A stretch of 64,000 bases of DNA from Paenibacillus illinoisensis NBRC 15959 (lineage in GTDB: Bacteria; Bacillota; Bacilli; Paenibacillales; Paenibacillaceae): contig NZ_BIME01000009.1 in assembly GCF_004000925.1 (NCBI RefSeq), positions 186,001 through 250,000 of the forward strand, given 5' to 3'. The notes beneath the pieces are model-generated. The model worked only from the letters and a program-made list of their open reading frames with translations. It was not told the origin of the DNA and searched no databases. Made by a program: the position numbers and the translations under genes. Shown in pieces: positions 17,344-26,038 of this stretch; positions within the stretch are counted from its first letter, which is position 1, and each line of letters begins with the position of its first letter.

Positions 17344-17401
17344 AAAGACTCCTTTCCACTTGAATAGTAAAATAATAACATTACTAAATAAAAGAGAATA
17401 T

Positions 17402-17473
17402 AAAATTACCAAAAAGGTAATTTTGGAACAATTAATCAACAGATCAACCTATAAATAATACCATTATGGTAAT
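17402..17473. promoter_or_regulatory. Paired TACC-N5-GGTA palindromes, likely XRE operators
   Basis: Site 1 is AAAATTACC-AAAAA-GGTAATTTT (17402-17424). Site 2 is TACC-ATTAT-GGTA (17459-17471, with AATACC/GGTAAT context). Both have a 5-bp centre. The centres are 52 bp apart, about five helical turns, so two dimers would lie on the same face of the DNA. They sit 60-130 bp upstream of the XRE start codon. Confidence 0.6.
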
Positions 17474-17669
17474 ATTTGTGCATCCATTTTTAATGGAGTT
17501 ATGCAGTTAGCGCCACTATATAAACAATTAAGCTCAAACATGTGCATCTATCCAAAGAACTATTGGTTGTTGAAATATGCAATATAGAGAACAGGAATCC
17601 GTATCTAAGTAGTTGTTAAATAAATTAGGATGCTTATACGGTCGTGGACACCAGCCCATTTTTGTCTAG

Positions 17670-17703
17670 AGCCCGGTCTGGGAAAGGACTTCTGCATATA
17701 GTG
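17670..17703 (+). promoter_or_regulatory. Candidate sporulation-type promoter of the first YjcZ-like gene
   Basis: AGCCCGGTC (17670-17678), 16 nt, then CATATAGTG (17695-17703). The CATANNNT element resembles -10 sequences of the mother-cell sigma factors E and K. The same AGCCCGGTC block with 17-nt spacing precedes the third YjcZ-like gene. Confidence 0.4.
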
Positions 17704-17734
17704 AACTGTACCTCAAATCAAAGGAGGGTTTTAC

Positions 17735-17839
17735 ATGAGTGGAGTTGTAGGTGGATACGGCGGAGCATGGACATCGACTGGTGCCATTTTGGTTCTCTTC
17801 ATCCTGTTGGTCATCATCACTAAATCTTTCTGGGTATAA
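17735..17839 (+). CDS. YjcZ-like small sporulation protein 1
   Basis: This 34-residue protein has a Gly/Tyr-rich head (MSGVVGGYGGAWTSTG) followed by one hydrophobic helix (AILVLFILLVIITKSFWV). This matches the YjcZ family of tiny spore-associated membrane proteins. AAGGAGG lies 11 nt before ATG. The C-terminal 22 residues are identical to those of the next gene, evidence for recent tandem duplication. The role in the spore is not known. Confidence 0.85.
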   Translation: MSGVVGGYGGAWTSTGAILVLFILLVIITKSFWV

Positions 17840-17889
17840 TAGCATTTATTAGCCCCAAACACGAATTCTCTGGTAAAGGGGGGTTCTCC

Positions 17890-17994
17890 ATGAGCGAAGT
17901 CGGAGGCGTAGGATACGGCGGCTGGACATCGACTGGAGCCATCTTGGTTCTGTTCATTCTCCTCGTCATCATCACTAAATCTTTCTGGGTGTAA
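17890..17994 (+). CDS. YjcZ-like small sporulation protein 2
   Basis: This 34-residue paralog reads MSEVGGVGYGGWTSTG, then the same hydrophobic tail as protein 1. AAAGGGGGG upstream serves as the ribosome site. It lies 50 nt after protein 1 with no promoter or terminator between, so the two are probably one transcript ending at the hairpin at 18006. Confidence 0.85.
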   Translation: MSEVGGVGYGGWTSTGAILVLFILLVIITKSFWV

Positions 17995-18005
17995 TATAGC
18001 GAACT

Positions 18006-18032
18006 CTGCCGGTTAACCGGCAGGGTTTTTTT
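18006..18032 (+). terminator. Terminator after YjcZ-like genes 1 and 2
   Basis: Perfect stem CTGCCGGTT/AACCGGCAG followed by GGTTTTTTT. Confidence 0.9.
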
Positions 18033-18159
18033 AGGCTGTGGACAAGCTGGACGGGTGGCTGGGATAGGAGAAGCATACAGAAATCAGATTAAAAAACACA
18101 GGTAAATATCCACGCCAGTCCAAGGCGAAAAGTGCCCATTTTATCCAAATGAGGGCCAT

Positions 18160-18194
18160 AGCCCGGTCCAGCCGTAGGCAAAATACATAGCTTA
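18160..18194 (+). promoter_or_regulatory. Candidate sporulation-type promoter of the third YjcZ-like gene
   Basis: AGCCCGGTC (18160-18168), 17 nt, then CATAGCTTA (18186-18194), which fits the sigma-K -10 pattern CATANNNTA. GCCCATTTT lies further upstream here (18133) and before gene 1 (17654). Confidence 0.4.
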
Positions 18195-18227
18195 GGGGTG
18201 TAGGCAAATGCTAAGGAGGAATGAACA

Positions 18228-18545
18228 ATGAGCGAAGTTAAACCGAATTCACCGAACGGACAGGGACACGTATACGGACATATGGGAGGTCATGAACACA
18301 TGCAGGGTTACCCATACACAGGTCACGAAATGTACGGTTACGGCTGCGGAACAATGCCGCTTGGATACGGATACGGATACGGGTACGGACACCATGCGAA
18401 CCAGGCTCCAATGGTGCACGGTTATGGTTACAGCAAAGGCTGTGGAACTTCTTATGGTCACGGTGGGGGAAGCTGGGGATCCATGGGTACCATTCTGGTG
18501 CTGTTCATCCTGCTCGTCATTATCTCCAAAACCATGTTCATCTAA
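18228..18545 (+). CDS. YjcZ-like protein 3 with long Gly/Tyr/His-rich N-terminal region
   Basis: The last ~22 of 105 residues (SMGTILVLFILLVIISKTMFI) are the same hydrophobic tail as in the two small paralogs upstream. The first ~80 residues are a low-complexity stretch of Gly, Tyr, His and Met (MQGYPYTGHEMYGYG, GYGYGYGYGHH) with two isolated cysteines (GCG motifs). Such composition recalls spore coat and crust proteins. It probably sits in a spore membrane or coat layer by its C-terminal helix. GGAGGAA lies upstream of ATG and a strong terminator follows. Confidence 0.8.
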   Translation: MSEVKPNSPNGQGHVYGHMGGHEHMQGYPYTGHEMYGYGCGTMPLGYGYGYGYGHHANQAPMVHGYGYSKGCGTSYGHGGGSWGSMGTILVLFILLVIISKTMFI

Positions 18546-18603
18546 GTAAGAACTTGTCGACAAAGATCGGATAATTAAATTTAAAAATATGTAATCAGAC
18601 ATG

Positions 18604-18637
18604 GAAAAGCACCCGGAACCCAATTCCGGGTGCTTGG
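18604..18637 (+). terminator. Terminator after YjcZ-like gene 3
   Basis: AAGCACCCGGAA/TTCCGGGTGCTT perfect stem, followed by GGTTTG. Confidence 0.8.
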
Positions 18638-19066
18638 TTTGTGTATGTTTTCAATCTTCTCAAGAATAAGTGACTTCCAAAACAACAAAAGCCCTACCTC
18701 TCTTTTGTCCTTGCGGCTCCGATGACCGCGCCAGTGTGAATGGGAAAATCTTGTGAAACTCTGTTATACCGGGTTAATGTGATTCAGGTTCTTCAATCTC
18801 CATAGGTTGGTTGTACATATTCGCTGCGGTCGCAGCATGAAGAAAATATTCCGGGGTTAAAAGAAGATAGAAAATCAGTTGAGGTTTAATACCAACTTTA
18901 AGAGTATACCACAGTCTGTAATTTTTTGCAAGATAAAGGAAGGGTGAAGTGTGTTGCGAGGAAAATTCATGAAAGGTTTTCAGATTTTTTCTTCCATAAG
19001 GTAATCCTCTTCAAATGTTTTTTCGTAGGTTATAATGTTGAGGGAGATCAAGAAAGGGGCCCTCGC
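18638..19066. other. Gap upstream of the ECF sigma gene
   Basis: No confident gene is seen. TATAAT at 19031-19036 with TTCAAA 15 nt upstream is a possible promoter of the sigma gene. On the minus strand a start-less frame ending at about 18778 reads like coding sequence (see findings). Confidence 0.4.
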
Positions 19067-19663
19067 ATGACTGAATCAATGGAGGACAGCAGGTTAATGC
19101 AACAGATCGCAGAGAGGGATGCATCTGCACTGGAGCTTTTATATGACCGCTATGAGCGGGCAGTGTATTCGTTTGCTTACCGGATCGTAGGTGATCCAAT
19201 GACGGCAGAAGAAACGGTACAGGAACTGTTCCTGCGAGTCTGGAATAACGCAGAACGATACGAGGCCTCCCAGGGGAAGCTAACCACATGGATGTTTGCC
19301 ATAACGCGAAACATTGCAGTGGATATGCTGAGGCGCAAATCGAAAGGTGCCGCCACAACGGCGGTAGAGAATGAATCTCTGGCAGCGTATGCCGACGAAC
19401 AAACCAATACGGAACAAGAAGTGGAGCGTAAGTGGGAAGGAACCCGAATCAGGGAAGCCTTATCTCAATTGAATAGCGATCAGCAGCAGGTTATTGAATC
19501 CATATATTACGGGGGATTAACGCAGCAGGAAGTATCCAGCCGATACGGGATACCGCTGGGTACGGTCAAGAGCCGGGTCAGGCTAGCAATGAAGCAGCTT
19601 CAGAAGCTGCTAGCCGATGCTGAATTGCAGCCAGACGCGGGAAGGGAGGGCATACATCCATGA
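19067..19663 (+). CDS. ECF-type RNA polymerase sigma factor (SigK/RskA class)
   Basis: This 198-residue ECF sigma factor has region 2 at ~25-95 (LLYDRYERAVYSFAYRIVGD, AEETVQELFLRVWNN, FAITRNIAVDMLRRK) and region 4 at ~140-185 (LNSDQQQVIESIYYGGLTQQEVSSRYG split, then IPLGTVKSRVRLAMKQL). The start at 19067 has GAAAGGGG 8 nt upstream; an earlier in-frame start lacks such a site. Its stop overlaps the ATG of the anti-sigma gene (ATGA), the usual arrangement for translational coupling. The target regulon is unknown. Confidence 0.92.
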   Translation: MTESMEDSRLMQQIAERDASALELLYDRYERAVYSFAYRIVGDPMTAEETVQELFLRVWNNAERYEASQGKLTTWMFAITRNIAVDMLRRKSKGAATTAVENESLAAYADEQTNTEQEVERKWEGTRIREALSQLNSDQQQVIESIYYGGLTQQEVSSRYGIPLGTVKSRVRLAMKQLQKLLADAELQPDAGREGIHP

Positions 19664-20598
19664 TAGAGCGACATGAAGAGTGGTCTGATCTGGCACCGAT
19701 GTATGTGCTGGGCGGACTGGAAGCCAAGGAAGTGGAAGCATTTGAGGCACATATGGCTACGTGTGAAGCATGCCGTCAGGAAGTGAAGGAATTGCAGGAA
19801 GTCACCGGCTCCCTGCCACTCGCGGCGGAACCAGTTGCGCCGCCGCCGGGTATGCGGGCACGTGTGCTGGGCAACGTGCTCGGCAGCGCGCAGGAGAGCG
19901 CCGAGGCGAAGCCGGCGGCTGCTCCTGCGGAGCCTGAAGCACCCGAAGTGCTTCAGGCAACCCCGGGGCCGCAGCACGCAGATGCAGCCCGGGCAGAAGA
20001 GGCTGCACAGGCACAGCCGTGGCAGCCGCAAGGGCGCGCACGTGCACGCAGCAGCCGCGCCTGGCGTGCAGCCAGCGCCGGCCTTGCTGCGGCGGCGCTG
20101 GTGCTCGGCATCTACGCTGCGCAGCTGCAGAGCCGAATCGATGCACTCACGCAGCAAGCGGCCGGCTCATCAGCTGCACAGGAGCAGCTCGCACAGGTAC
20201 AGGCGCAGAATGAAGAGCTGCAGCAGCAGCTTGCGGCTGTGCAGGAGCCATCGCGCTCCGTGCGCATGGGCGAAGCCGTGAAGCTTAGCCCTGCAGCACA
20301 GGACATCGTGGCGAATGGACTGGCGACCATCGTCATTGACGATAAGGGTACACATCTGGTTGTGCAGGCAGAGAATTTGCCTGATTTGGAAGGGAACGAA
20401 GCATTCCAGGTATGGCTGATCAAGGGGGATACACCTCAGAATGCCGGAACGTTCCTTAGCCATGATGGCACGGGTGCGGTGTACTACACATTGGATTCAG
20501 TCAATGACTATGACACAGTTGCCATTACTCTGGAACCGGATGCGATGGGTGACCAGCCTCGGGGGACGATGATTCTGGCTGCCAAGATTGAAGGATAA
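19660..20598 (+). CDS. Membrane anti-sigma factor, RskA family, with zinc-binding ASD
   Basis: This 312-residue protein inhibits the upstream sigma factor. The N-terminal anti-sigma domain has the ZAS motif H-x3-C-x2-C (HMATCEAC, ~30-37). An Ala/Pro/Glu-rich linker (~65-125) leads to a single membrane helix (~130-150, AASAGLAAAALVLGIYAAQL). A coiled-coil (~155-200, QNEELQQQLAAVQ) and an extracytoplasmic RskA domain (~220-312, VWLIKGDTPQNAGTF) follow. Residues ~60-200 are encoded by very GC-rich DNA. Regulated proteolysis of the outer domain would free the sigma factor. Confidence 0.9.
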   Translation: MIERHEEWSDLAPMYVLGGLEAKEVEAFEAHMATCEACRQEVKELQEVTGSLPLAAEPVAPPPGMRARVLGNVLGSAQESAEAKPAAAPAEPEAPEVLQATPGPQHADAARAEEAAQAQPWQPQGRARARSSRAWRAASAGLAAAALVLGIYAAQLQSRIDALTQQAAGSSAAQEQLAQVQAQNEELQQQLAAVQEPSRSVRMGEAVKLSPAAQDIVANGLATIVIDDKGTHLVVQAENLPDLEGNEAFQVWLIKGDTPQNAGTFLSHDGTGAVYYTLDSVNDYDTVAITLEPDAMGDQPRGTMILAAKIEG

Positions 20599-20619
20599 GT
20601 AGAATAAGTGATGATACGA

Positions 20620-20650
20620 GGCTGTTTCCTGCGGGAAACAGTCTTTTTTT
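20620..20650 (+). terminator. Terminator after the sigma/anti-sigma operon
   Basis: GGCTGTTTCC/GGGAAACAGTC stem then TTTTTTT. Confidence 0.9.
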
Positions 20651-20829
20651 AGCTTGGAGCATGACTACAAATGGAGATATGCACATAGTGTAATATGCCA
20701 GAGATGAATGATTGTGAAGATCATTAATTTTTTGACGCGGCTTGACCGATAAAAAATAAAGGCAATACCCTGAATCTCCCCTTACATTAATCGGGAGAAC
20801 TGGTTGCACATAGAGAGTGAGGGGTTTGG

Positions 20830-22353
20830 GTGGAGATATACCGTTCATTTATCTTTCGTCTGGTGCGCAATTATCTGGTAGGCTCACTCGCAGCCGTATT
20901 TGTTGTTGGTACTGTGGTGATGGTCTCTACCTTGCAAATACCAACTACTGAGCTTGTATATTTGATTATGATTGTGTTTATTTCCCTTCTGTTTATGTTC
21001 GTTGCAGAAGGTATAGCTTTACGAATTCAGCTTAGACCAATCAGGCAGTTTTTTGCTCAGGAGCGTTACGAGCGGGCAGAATTGAGCCGAATGTATGAGG
21101 TGATACACCGTTTTCCGGGGCGGACCATCTACAGGGTCATGGGGCCCCATCTGCTGGGATTTTCATTGCCAGCTGCAGGGTTAACTCTATGGATGCTTAC
21201 AGTGGGTTGGTTGGACTTTCCGACAAACTATGTTGCCGTGGCAGCGGCTTGTGCCATTTTGATTGCCATCATGCATGCGTTAATTGAATATTTCCTGACG
21301 GTTCGGGCGATTAGACCGCTTCTGATGGAGGCCCGCCGGCGAGGTAAACAGCAATATGGCACCGAGCCGTCATTGGGAGGACGTGTACTCGTATCCATTC
21401 AGCGGAAATTTCAGCTGAGCACGGCCCTCATTGGATTATTTCCGCTATTTCTGTTTTTCCTGGCTACATTTATCAGGCTTCAGTATATGGATCAGGAGTT
21501 TGCGAAAGAGTATATCCTGTGGGGGATCATCGTTGTTGTGCTGGGGGCTGGCTTTGCCTTGGTAGGCAGCTGGCTGCTGATCCGGGATGTGCGTGATCCA
21601 GTTGCAGAATTAACAAAAGAGATGAACCGAATTCAGGAAGGGGATCTGGGCAGAAGAGCGCCTGATCTGTATGCAGATGAATTTTCGGCTCTTATTTCCG
21701 GGTTTAATATGATGATTAATCGGCTGGAGATGAGGCAGGAACGTAATCGGCAGCTGCTGCAGAGCTATTTTTCCACGCTGGCTGCTGCACTTGATGCGAG
21801 GGATAAGTATACGGCCGGACATTCCATGCGGGTGGCCGAGTATTCACTCATGATCGGCAAACTGAGTGGTATGAGTGAGGAGCAAGCCGATTTGCTGTAC
21901 AAATCCGCGCTTCTTCATGATATTGGTAAAATCGGAGTGCCAGATGAGGTTTTGCTCAAGGACGGGAAACTGAGTGAGGAAGAATTCGCAATCATTCAGA
22001 CCCACCCGGTACTGGGCGAGAGCATTTTATTACAGATTGAGCCGATGGATGCAATGGCTGATTTTTTGCCGGGTGTGCGGTCTCATCATGAACGTTACGA
22101 TGGAAAAGGGTATCCGGATGGCAAAGCGGGCCTCGAAATTCCACTCTTCGGGCGGATTATTGCCGTTGCGGATGCCTTTGATGCCATGACCTCGGATCGT
22201 CCATATCGAAACGGCATGAGTCATGAGAAAGCGCTATCTATCCTGGAACAAGGAAAAGGGACCCAATGGGACCCTTATTTTGCAGGCTTGTTTATAGAAG
22301 AGTGGAGAAGGAAAGAGCATCTCCACGGTTCGTCGGAGCGAGGGGTCAGTTGA
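20830..22353 (+). CDS. Membrane HD-GYP cyclic-di-GMP phosphodiesterase with HAMP domain
   Basis: This 507-residue protein has about six membrane segments in three pairs (~10-60, ~100-150, ~190-250). A HAMP linker follows (~250-300, RDPVAELTKEMNRIQEGDLG), then an HD-GYP domain (~305-490) with HDIGK, HHERYDGKGYP and DAFDAMTSDRPYR. Both the HD dyad and the GYP signature are intact, so c-di-GMP hydrolysis is expected. The start is GTG 20830 with GAGGGG upstream. Its 3' end overlaps the convergent PAP2 gene by 8 nt, and no terminator separates them. Confidence 0.92.
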   Translation: MEIYRSFIFRLVRNYLVGSLAAVFVVGTVVMVSTLQIPTTELVYLIMIVFISLLFMFVAEGIALRIQLRPIRQFFAQERYERAELSRMYEVIHRFPGRTIYRVMGPHLLGFSLPAAGLTLWMLTVGWLDFPTNYVAVAAACAILIAIMHALIEYFLTVRAIRPLLMEARRRGKQQYGTEPSLGGRVLVSIQRKFQLSTALIGLFPLFLFFLATFIRLQYMDQEFAKEYILWGIIVVVLGAGFALVGSWLLIRDVRDPVAELTKEMNRIQEGDLGRRAPDLYADEFSALISGFNMMINRLEMRQERNRQLLQSYFSTLAAALDARDKYTAGHSMRVAEYSLMIGKLSGMSEEQADLLYKSALLHDIGKIGVPDEVLLKDGKLSEEEFAIIQTHPVLGESILLQIEPMDAMADFLPGVRSHHERYDGKGYPDGKAGLEIPLFGRIIAVADAFDAMTSDRPYRNGMSHEKALSILEQGKGTQWDPYFAGLFIEEWRRKEHLHGSSERGVS

Positions 22354-22999
22354 TCCCCTCGGTCCACTTTGACCCTTTCCGGCGCCGCCGGTGTAAGGAC
22401 AGTCCGGTAATAATGGTGAAGATGCACTCACCAAGGACGATTGCACCCAGAGCATCATAGATCACATGCTGCTTAATCAGCAGGGTGGACAGCACAATCA
22501 GCGTTGCGCCAGCGGCTACCAGCCATTTGACATAACGGCGAATACTCTGTACCGAAAGAACCGCTCGCATAACGAGATAGGAATGTAGTGCATGAATGCT
22601 TGGAAAGCAATTATAAGGGCGATCCTGGCTATAGAGCCATCCCAGGACGGATGCGCCTAGACCTGTACCTGTAATTTCTGGTCTAGGAACACTGGTCTGA
22701 AAGTTGAAATAAATCAGATAACAGATCCAGACACAGATGTTCATGGACAGCAGTACGCGATAATAGGTAAGTCTGTCTTTGGCACAGAGGTATGCCAATA
22801 CACCGAACACAAATGGGTACCAGCCCAAATAAGGAAGGGACATTCCGGGTACGAAAGGAATGAGCCGATCGATCGGTGAGTTGAGCACGGCGAATCCGCG
22901 CTCAGGGTTGTTAAGAACATCATATAACAGTCCCATGACAGCCAGAGAAAGCATCAAGCTTAATGACAGCCAGTAGGATTTGCTTTTTAACGTTTGCAC
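22346..22999 (-). CDS. PAP2 superfamily membrane phosphatase
   Basis: This 217-residue protein has about six membrane helices. PAP2 motifs C2 (CFPSIHALHS, ~131-140) and C3 (STLLIKQHVIYDALGAI, ~175-191; catalytic His and Asp) are clear. The C1 region is weak (SVPRPE). It resembles the Aur1/inositolphosphotransferase-like group that acts on lipid phosphates such as phosphatidate or undecaprenyl pyrophosphate. It is convergent with, and overlaps, the HD-GYP gene. Confidence 0.85.
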   Translation of the reverse strand: MQTLKSKSYWLSLSLMLSLAVMGLLYDVLNNPERGFAVLNSPIDRLIPFVPGMSLPYLGWYPFVFGVLAYLCAKDRLTYYRVLLSMNICVWICYLIYFNFQTSVPRPEITGTGLGASVLGWLYSQDRPYNCFPSIHALHSYLVMRAVLSVQSIRRYVKWLVAAGATLIVLSTLLIKQHVIYDALGAIVLGECIFTIITGLSLHRRRRKGSKWTEGIN

Positions 23000-23231
23000 T
23001 ACAACGTTTCTCCTTTCAATCCAAATCCGTCAAGGAAGTGGATCACAGCGATAAATTAAACAACACTATATTCTACTATGTTTCGAGCACAAATTGAATC
23101 CGGATTTGTGTATTTTTGTGTATTTTTTTGATGTGCCAAGAATGTCGAAGGCTGTATGGGCATGATATGATAGAAGTACATACGGACAATGGTGTGTCTA
23201 CGAACAAAATCGGGACAACAGGAGTGAGTGA

Positions 23232-24647
23232 ATGCAATTTTCTAAGATGTTCGTATTAAATATGGGGATGCTCATCACCATAGCCTATCTGGCTAGTGTG
23301 TTCTATAAATACATTGTGATACGTGCATCCTCCAGATTTAAACAATGGAGCTCTGTACTGGTTCTTATTTTCGCAGGTTGGATTAGTACGGTATTTGGCT
23401 TTCAATTAACCGATGAAGTGATTTTTGACCTCCGGTTTGTTCCATTAATCATTGCAGTTCTGACTTTCAGGCAGTCCTATAGTTTAATTATTATTGGTGT
23501 CGGGATCGGCTTGACCCGATTGACCTTTGGTATTAATGAAGCTACGCTCGCGGCGCTGGGTATCATGACCATCCTTGGTGTGGTATGTGCTGGGTTAAAT
23601 ATATGGATGAGACGTAGTGACTACAGACTCATTATCAAGGGTGTGCTGGTTATTGTGATCGTCAATGTCGTCAACAGCATCAATATTGCCCTGCTTGGCG
23701 TCGTTCCTCCAACGTATTTTTTCTCCCATATTATGCCCTACACGCTTCCTACCGGTATTTTACTTAGTCTTATTTTTGCTTTTATCCTGCGGGACTTCCA
23801 GAATGAACAGAATCGGATTCTGCTGATCCAAAGTACCAACCGCTTATTGTCTGAGCAGAAGGAAGAGCTGCAGAGGGCCAAAATTGTACTGGAAGAGCGA
23901 GCCAAGCAGTTGATGCTGGCTTCGCAGTACAAGTCCGAATTTCTCGCCAACATGTCGCATGAGCTGCGAACACCGCTCAACAGTGTGATTAACTTTGCCC
24001 AGATGATTAGTGAAAACAGCGATACGATGGACCAGGAGGATATTGCTCGGTTTGCAGCGATGATAGACCATTCCGGCCAAGAACTGCTTACGTTGATTAA
24101 CGATATTCTGGATTTGTCAAAAGTCGAGGCTGGGCGGCTTGATATCGTTTATGAGGATTTTAGTGTATCGCAGCTCGTTGAAGATGTAATGAGTCACTTC
24201 CAGTTGGTGGCTGAGAAAAAAGGAATTCAGCTGCTGATGGAGAAATCGCCTGACGTACCGGAGACCATGTGGTCTGACCCACAGCGTGTGCAGCAAATTC
24301 TGCGTAATCTGATGTCCAATGCCATCAAATTTACGCATAAGGGAGCCGTACAATTGACGGTAAGCACCGAACAAGTGGACGAGCCTGAACGTTCGGGGAA
24401 ATGGCTGGTTTTCTCGGTCAAAGACACGGGAATCGGCATTCCTGCAGATAAGCACCACTCCATTTTCGAAGCTTTCCAACAAGCCGATGGATCGATCAGC
24501 CGCAAATTTGGCGGCACAGGACTTGGCCTGTCCATCAGCCGGGATTTGGCGCGTTTGCTGGACGGATCAATTCGGCTTGAAAGTGTTGAAGGCGAGGGAA
24601 GTACCTTCCGGCTTTACCTTCCCTTAAGCCATGAAAAAATGAGTTGA
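23232..24647 (+). CDS. Sensor histidine kinase with LytS-type 5TM N-terminus
   Basis: This 471-residue kinase has about six membrane helices (~5-195), matching the 5TM-5TMR_LYT sensor region. A coiled-coil (~200-240) and an HisKA domain follow (NMSHELRTPLNS, phosphorylated His ~246). The HATPase_c domain (~355-470) has NLMSNAIKF, DTGIGIP and GGTGLGLS. No response regulator is adjacent, so it is an orphan kinase; the LYT sensor suggests sensing of extracellular metabolites or envelope state. The GTGAGTGA upstream gives a weak ribosome site. Confidence 0.9.
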   Translation: MQFSKMFVLNMGMLITIAYLASVFYKYIVIRASSRFKQWSSVLVLIFAGWISTVFGFQLTDEVIFDLRFVPLIIAVLTFRQSYSLIIIGVGIGLTRLTFGINEATLAALGIMTILGVVCAGLNIWMRRSDYRLIIKGVLVIVIVNVVNSINIALLGVVPPTYFFSHIMPYTLPTGILLSLIFAFILRDFQNEQNRILLIQSTNRLLSEQKEELQRAKIVLEERAKQLMLASQYKSEFLANMSHELRTPLNSVINFAQMISENSDTMDQEDIARFAAMIDHSGQELLTLINDILDLSKVEAGRLDIVYEDFSVSQLVEDVMSHFQLVAEKKGIQLLMEKSPDVPETMWSDPQRVQQILRNLMSNAIKFTHKGAVQLTVSTEQVDEPERSGKWLVFSVKDTGIGIPADKHHSIFEAFQQADGSISRKFGGTGLGLSISRDLARLLDGSIRLESVEGEGSTFRLYLPLSHEKMS

Positions 24648-24671
24648 CAACCCTCTTGCTGGGAGTAGAAT
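24644..24671 (+). promoter_or_regulatory. Sigma-A promoter for the MFS gene
   Basis: TTGACA (24644-24649), 16 nt, TAGAAT (24666-24671). The -35 overlaps the stop codon of the histidine kinase gene. Confidence 0.6.
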
Positions 24672-24738
24672 TTGTGGTGATAACTAGCATCGACCGGTAG
24701 TCACAGCCCGGTCTAAGGAGTGTATCCCCATACAGAAG

Positions 24739-26013
24739 ATGGTCAAGGTTAACCCTCCCTCGTTTGCAGGCAAACGTCGCAAGGGTTCGACACAACGTAT
24801 CAACTTATCGATCGCAACATGGGAGGGTGTACCGGCAATTATATTGCAAACATTGCTGGGTGGACCATTCTTAACGGGATTTCTGCTGTACCTTGGGGCC
24901 GGGTCAAGACACATCGGTTTTGTACTCGCCATAACCACGTTTGTGAATATCGCCCAGATTGGAGCAGCCTTCTGGATGCAGCGTATTCGCAGCCGGAAAC
25001 GCATGCTGCTGTTATTCGTTGGAGTACATCGCATCTTGTGGAGCGCCACTGGATTAATTCCCTTTCTCTTCCCGAAAGAGTGGTGGGTAGGCGTTTATAT
25101 TGGAATGTACACGGTTGCGTTCATATCCAATACCATCGGGGGCATGATCTGGACCTCTCTCATTGGGGACATCGTACATGCCAAAGTGAGGGGACGTTAT
25201 TTCGGCATTCGGAATACGATCCTGAATGCACTTGGAAGCGTATGCTTGTTTGTGGGAGGTATCGTTTTGGACCGTTTTCCGGGCGAGATGGGCTTCCTGA
25301 TTCTATTTATTCCGGTATGGATCTGTGCGATAGCGAATATCGTGATCTATTTCTTTTATCCGGATGTCCCCTTTGAACGTTCGACCGAGACGGTTTTCTG
25401 GCGGATGCTGAAGAAGCCGTTTCAGGATCGGTCTTTTCTGAAGGCTACCCTATTTCTGGCGGTTTGGTTATGGATTCAGACTCTGATCGTTCCGCTGTAT
25501 TCATATGTAATGCTTGACTTGCTTAACATTAATTATCAGATGGTTTCTCTCATTACGGTGGTACAGACCATCGTCATGATGGCCGGATTCTATATTTGGG
25601 GTAATCTGAACGCACGATTCAGCAACAAAACCTTATTATTTTGGACATTGCCAATCATTGCACTCTCTTGTCTGTCCTGGGGTTTGATGTCGTTTATGCC
25701 TGTTTTGATCGCGCTCTTTTTGTCTCATATCTTTCTTGGTATCGGTGTCGGAGGATTTAACCAGCTGGCCTTCAACTTTACGATCGGAGATACACCGAAA
25801 AGTGAGAGACCGATGTTCGTCGCTGTTTACTCAGCCTTAACGGGCGTAACGTCGTTCCTCGGACCGCTGATTGGCGGTTGGTTGTATGAGAAAATGGAAG
25901 AGTGGCCGGAGACGCTAACCTGGATGGCTACCTATGGGTTTCAGGTAGGTATTGGTGTTACCATGCTGATTCTTGCTTTTACGCTGGGACGCCGGGTACT
26001 TCTAAGATCGTAA
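24739..26013 (+). CDS. MFS transporter
   Basis: This 424-residue protein has twelve predicted helices and the MFS loop RYFGIRNTILNALGS. It probably exports a sugar or drug; the substrate is not readable. The start is uncertain. ATG 24739 is the first ATG, but the only good ribosome site (AAGGAG, 24715-24720) is 18 nt away, an ideal distance for the in-frame ATA at 24730 instead. The family-like sequence begins around residue 24 (SIATWEGVPAI). It has its own promoter at 24644. Confidence 0.88.
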   Translation: MVKVNPPSFAGKRRKGSTQRINLSIATWEGVPAIILQTLLGGPFLTGFLLYLGAGSRHIGFVLAITTFVNIAQIGAAFWMQRIRSRKRMLLLFVGVHRILWSATGLIPFLFPKEWWVGVYIGMYTVAFISNTIGGMIWTSLIGDIVHAKVRGRYFGIRNTILNALGSVCLFVGGIVLDRFPGEMGFLILFIPVWICAIANIVIYFFYPDVPFERSTETVFWRMLKKPFQDRSFLKATLFLAVWLWIQTLIVPLYSYVMLDLLNINYQMVSLITVVQTIVMMAGFYIWGNLNARFSNKTLLFWTLPIIALSCLSWGLMSFMPVLIALFLSHIFLGIGVGGFNQLAFNFTIGDTPKSERPMFVAVYSALTGVTSFLGPLIGGWLYEKMEEWPETLTWMATYGFQVGIGVTMLILAFTLGRRVLLRS

Positions 26014-26038
26014 TCACAGATGAAATGGAGGGATGAGT

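Noticed and set aside
24704-24713. AGCCCGGTC before the MFS gene as a third copy of the YjcZ promoter block
   Set aside because: No CATA element follows at the proper distance; a sigma-A promoter is present instead.
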